6,407 nt of DNA. It comes from Anaerolineae bacterium (GTDB lineage Bacteria; Chloroflexota; Anaerolineae; Anaerolineales; E44-bin32). This document shows, piece by piece, positions 5,100 to 6,407 of the stretch. The stretch lies in NCBI GenBank assembly GCA_030598885.1, contig JAUVOZ010000119.1, positions 1-6,407 of the forward strand, given 5' to 3'. Under the pieces are notes generated by a model. It ran no database searches, was not told the DNA's origin, and worked only from the letters and a program-made list of their open reading frames with translations. A program made the translations under genes and the position numbers. The first letter of the stretch is position 1. The number at the start of each line of letters is the position of its first letter.

Positions 5100-5987
5100 G
5101 TGAGGTATTCAAGTGCGGGATCATTTCGTCGCGCCCTAGAAGATCGGCTGAAAAGGTATCACCTTACATCGCACCGTCCCCTCGATCGATTAAGAAAAAT
5201 GGTAGCCTTTGAGCGCTTACTTGCTCGCCTAGCTGCGTACCAACCTGACGCCTGGGTTCTGAAGGGGGGATTTGCTCTACAATTGAGAATTGGAGACAGA
5301 TCACGAACCACCAAGGACATCGACTTGCTCTTGAGAGTTCGTCCTGAAGAATCTCATGCATTCCTAAGAAATGCTGGTTCTTTGGAACTCGGAGATTGGT
5401 TTCAATTCGAGGTTGCAATACCATATGAAAATATAGAAGGGGATCAAAAAGGAATTCTACGTTTCCCTGTCAGAACTCTTCTTGATGGTCGAACCTTTGA
5501 GGAATTCCATGTTGACGTTGGATTCGGTGATCCAATTTTTGAACCGATCGAGAAGCTGGAAGCACCAGGCAACCTACTTGACTTCGCCGAGATCCCTCCC
5601 GCTGTGATTCCTTGCTATCCACTTACTCAACAGATTGCAGAAAAGGTTCACGCCTACACAAAACCTCGCCCATCTGGGGAGCCCAGTCGCGTTAGGGATA
5701 TTATTGATATTCTGTTAATTACGGAATTAGGGAAGATAAAAAGCTCGTATCTCCTTCAAGCTCTGCACTCAACGTTTGAAGCAAAAGGCACCCACCCACT
5801 TCCAAACAGGCTACCAGATCCCCCATCGAGTTGGGCATCACCATTTCGGAAATTAGCAAAAGAGCTTGACCTTCATTGGAACACACTCGACAAGGCAACG
5901 GAAGTAGCCCACCTATTCTTAGATCCCATATTAAGTGGGGACGTATCTGGATTATGGGATCCGACTCTGTGGACATGGAGCCAGTAG
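5100..5987 (+). CDS. AbiEii/AbiGii-type nucleotidyltransferase toxin
   Basis: A 295-residue cytoplasmic protein of the DNA polymerase beta-like nucleotidyltransferase superfamily. Motif I is LKGGFALQL (54-62) and motif II is RTTKDIDLLL (69-78) with metal-binding Asp73 and Asp75. A third acidic residue is probably Asp139 in FHVDVGFGD. Further conserved positions are Lys182 (IAEKVHAYTKPRPSG) and Arg199-Asp200 in SRVRDIIDILL. All expected catalytic residues are present, so the toxin appears functional. AbiEii toxins arrest growth by nucleotidyl transfer; related MenA/MenT enzymes modify tRNA 3' ends, but the target here is unknown. It begins with GTG 1 nt after the antitoxin stop and ends with tandem stops TAG-TAA (5985-5990). 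Together the pair forms a phage-defence or stability module in an AT-richer stretch than its neighbours, hinting at acquisition by transfer. Confidence 0.9.
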   Translation: MRYSSAGSFRRALEDRLKRYHLTSHRPLDRLRKMVAFERLLARLAAYQPDAWVLKGGFALQLRIGDRSRTTKDIDLLLRVRPEESHAFLRNAGSLELGDWFQFEVAIPYENIEGDQKGILRFPVRTLLDGRTFEEFHVDVGFGDPIFEPIEKLEAPGNLLDFAEIPPAVIPCYPLTQQIAEKVHAYTKPRPSGEPSRVRDIIDILLITELGKIKSSYLLQALHSTFEAKGTHPLPNRLPDPPSSWASPFRKLAKELDLHWNTLDKATEVAHLFLDPILSGDVSGLWDPTLWTWSQ

Positions 5988-6085
5988 TAATCACTAAAAT
6001 CGTAAAGCCGACTTTTCCACTTGATTAAGAATCAAACTCCCAACTTCGAGATATCATCCACCCGCCCCTCATTGTGTATGTTCGA
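5988..6085. other. Gap between convergent genes, weak hairpin only
   Basis: Between the toxin stop and the stop of the right-edge gene lies a 98-bp gap. It contains one short AT-rich stem, TTGATT-AAG-AATCAA (6021-6035), with six pairs and no following T-run on either strand. It could weakly help termination in both directions, but it does not meet the usual form of an intrinsic terminator. Confidence 0.3.
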
Positions 6086-6407
6086 CTAAACCAAATCCCG
6101 CAACCGCGTCCACGCGGCCTCTTCCAGGTCGGCAAGTTCCATCAACGGAGCCGTCGTATCGTCGAGCACGTCTACCGGATTGGCGATTTCTGACCCACGC
6201 TTGAAAATCATCGCCACCTCCTGCCATAAGTCGCCAATAGCCCGCATGTCACTGCCAATATCAGCCAGCCGCTCGTCTCCGGTGATATTGGCCCCTTCCT
6301 CTAAAAACCGTCCATACATATAGCGGAAGATGCCGCCACCCGTGCCACCAGTGGCGTCGATGAAGATGAAGTTATTGAAGCACGCCCAGCGAAGCTCTTC
6401 CTCGTTC
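6086..6407 (-). CDS. C-terminal part of a BtrH/DUF4872-like protein, cut by the window edge
   Basis: The frame is open from the right edge (6406) to a TAG at 6086-6088, giving 106 visible residues, so the ATG at 6317-6319 is internal and not the start. The fragment reads NEEELRWACFNNF ... ATGGTGGGIFRYMYGRFLEEG (about residues 18-38), followed by an acidic alpha-helical tail with DLWQEVAMIFKRGSE. The glycine-rich GGTGGGIFR...YGRFL...A stretch and the following helix with a conserved Trp recall the C-terminal DUF4872 region of proteins with a BtrH-type N-terminal domain (peptidase-like acyltransferases related to butirosin biosynthesis). That match is from memory and only moderate. It converges on the AbiE operon with a 98-bp gap and is not part of it. 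Function is unassigned. Confidence 0.6.
   Translation of the reverse strand, partial: NEEELRWACFNNFIFIDATGGTGGGIFRYMYGRFLEEGANITGDERLADIGSDMRAIGDLWQEVAMIFKRGSEIANPVDVLDDTTAPLMELADLEEAAWTRLRDLV

Noticed and set aside
6021..6035. Hairpin TTGATT-AAG-AATCAA as intrinsic terminator between the convergent genes
   Set aside because: The stem is only six pairs and AT-rich, and neither strand has a T-run after it.

Overview
The window looks like a bacterial chromosome segment of moderate GC, most plausibly from the Chloroflexota (Anaerolineae-like) or a similar environmental lineage. That is inference. It rests on an archaeal/Chloroflexota-style bifunctional phosphoglucose/phosphomannose isomerase, an anchored Ig-like plus TolB-type propeller protein, and G-rich GGGATTA/GGGATCA heptamer repeats between genes. 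No rRNA, tRNA, CRISPR array, transposase or attachment site was recognised.

Left part (about 1-4233), all on the minus strand and read right to left: rsmI (16S rRNA 2'-O-methyltransferase, GTG start), a sugar-phosphate isomerase overlapping it by 4 bp, an extracytoplasmic Ig-like/beta-propeller protein, and a small alpha/beta hydrolase. A ribosome-binding site near the left edge hints that a further gene follows. The first two genes are almost certainly co-transcribed. The propeller and hydrolase genes follow after gaps of 117 and 92 bp. The 117-bp gap is mostly filled by an imperfect palindrome built from the G-rich heptamers.

Middle (4234-4516): a divergent intergenic region with two separate regulatory designs. 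On the rsmI side, a -10-like TACAAT sits exactly 6 nt before the GTG and there is no Shine-Dalgarno, the geometry of a leaderless mRNA. A perfect 11-bp inverted repeat lies just upstream. On the other side, a near-consensus sigma70 promoter (TGGACA-N17-TATAAT) drives the plus-strand operon and is overlaid by a 19-bp-arm inverted repeat with 16 of 19 positions matching.

Right part (4517-5987, plus strand): a two-gene AbiE-type type IV toxin-antitoxin/abortive-infection operon. An AbiEi-like winged-helix antitoxin/repressor is followed after 1 nt by an AbiEii-like nucleotidyltransferase toxin with the expected catalytic residues intact. The promoter-overlapping palindrome is the expected kind of site for antitoxin autoregulation, and it moves the antitoxin start to 4517. 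The window ends with the C-terminal part of a minus-strand gene (6086 to the edge) resembling BtrH/DUF4872-type proteins.

The most informative new details are regulatory: the AbiE operator/promoter architecture, the apparently leaderless rsmI, and the heptamer palindrome. No gene here is clearly a wholly undescribed system.
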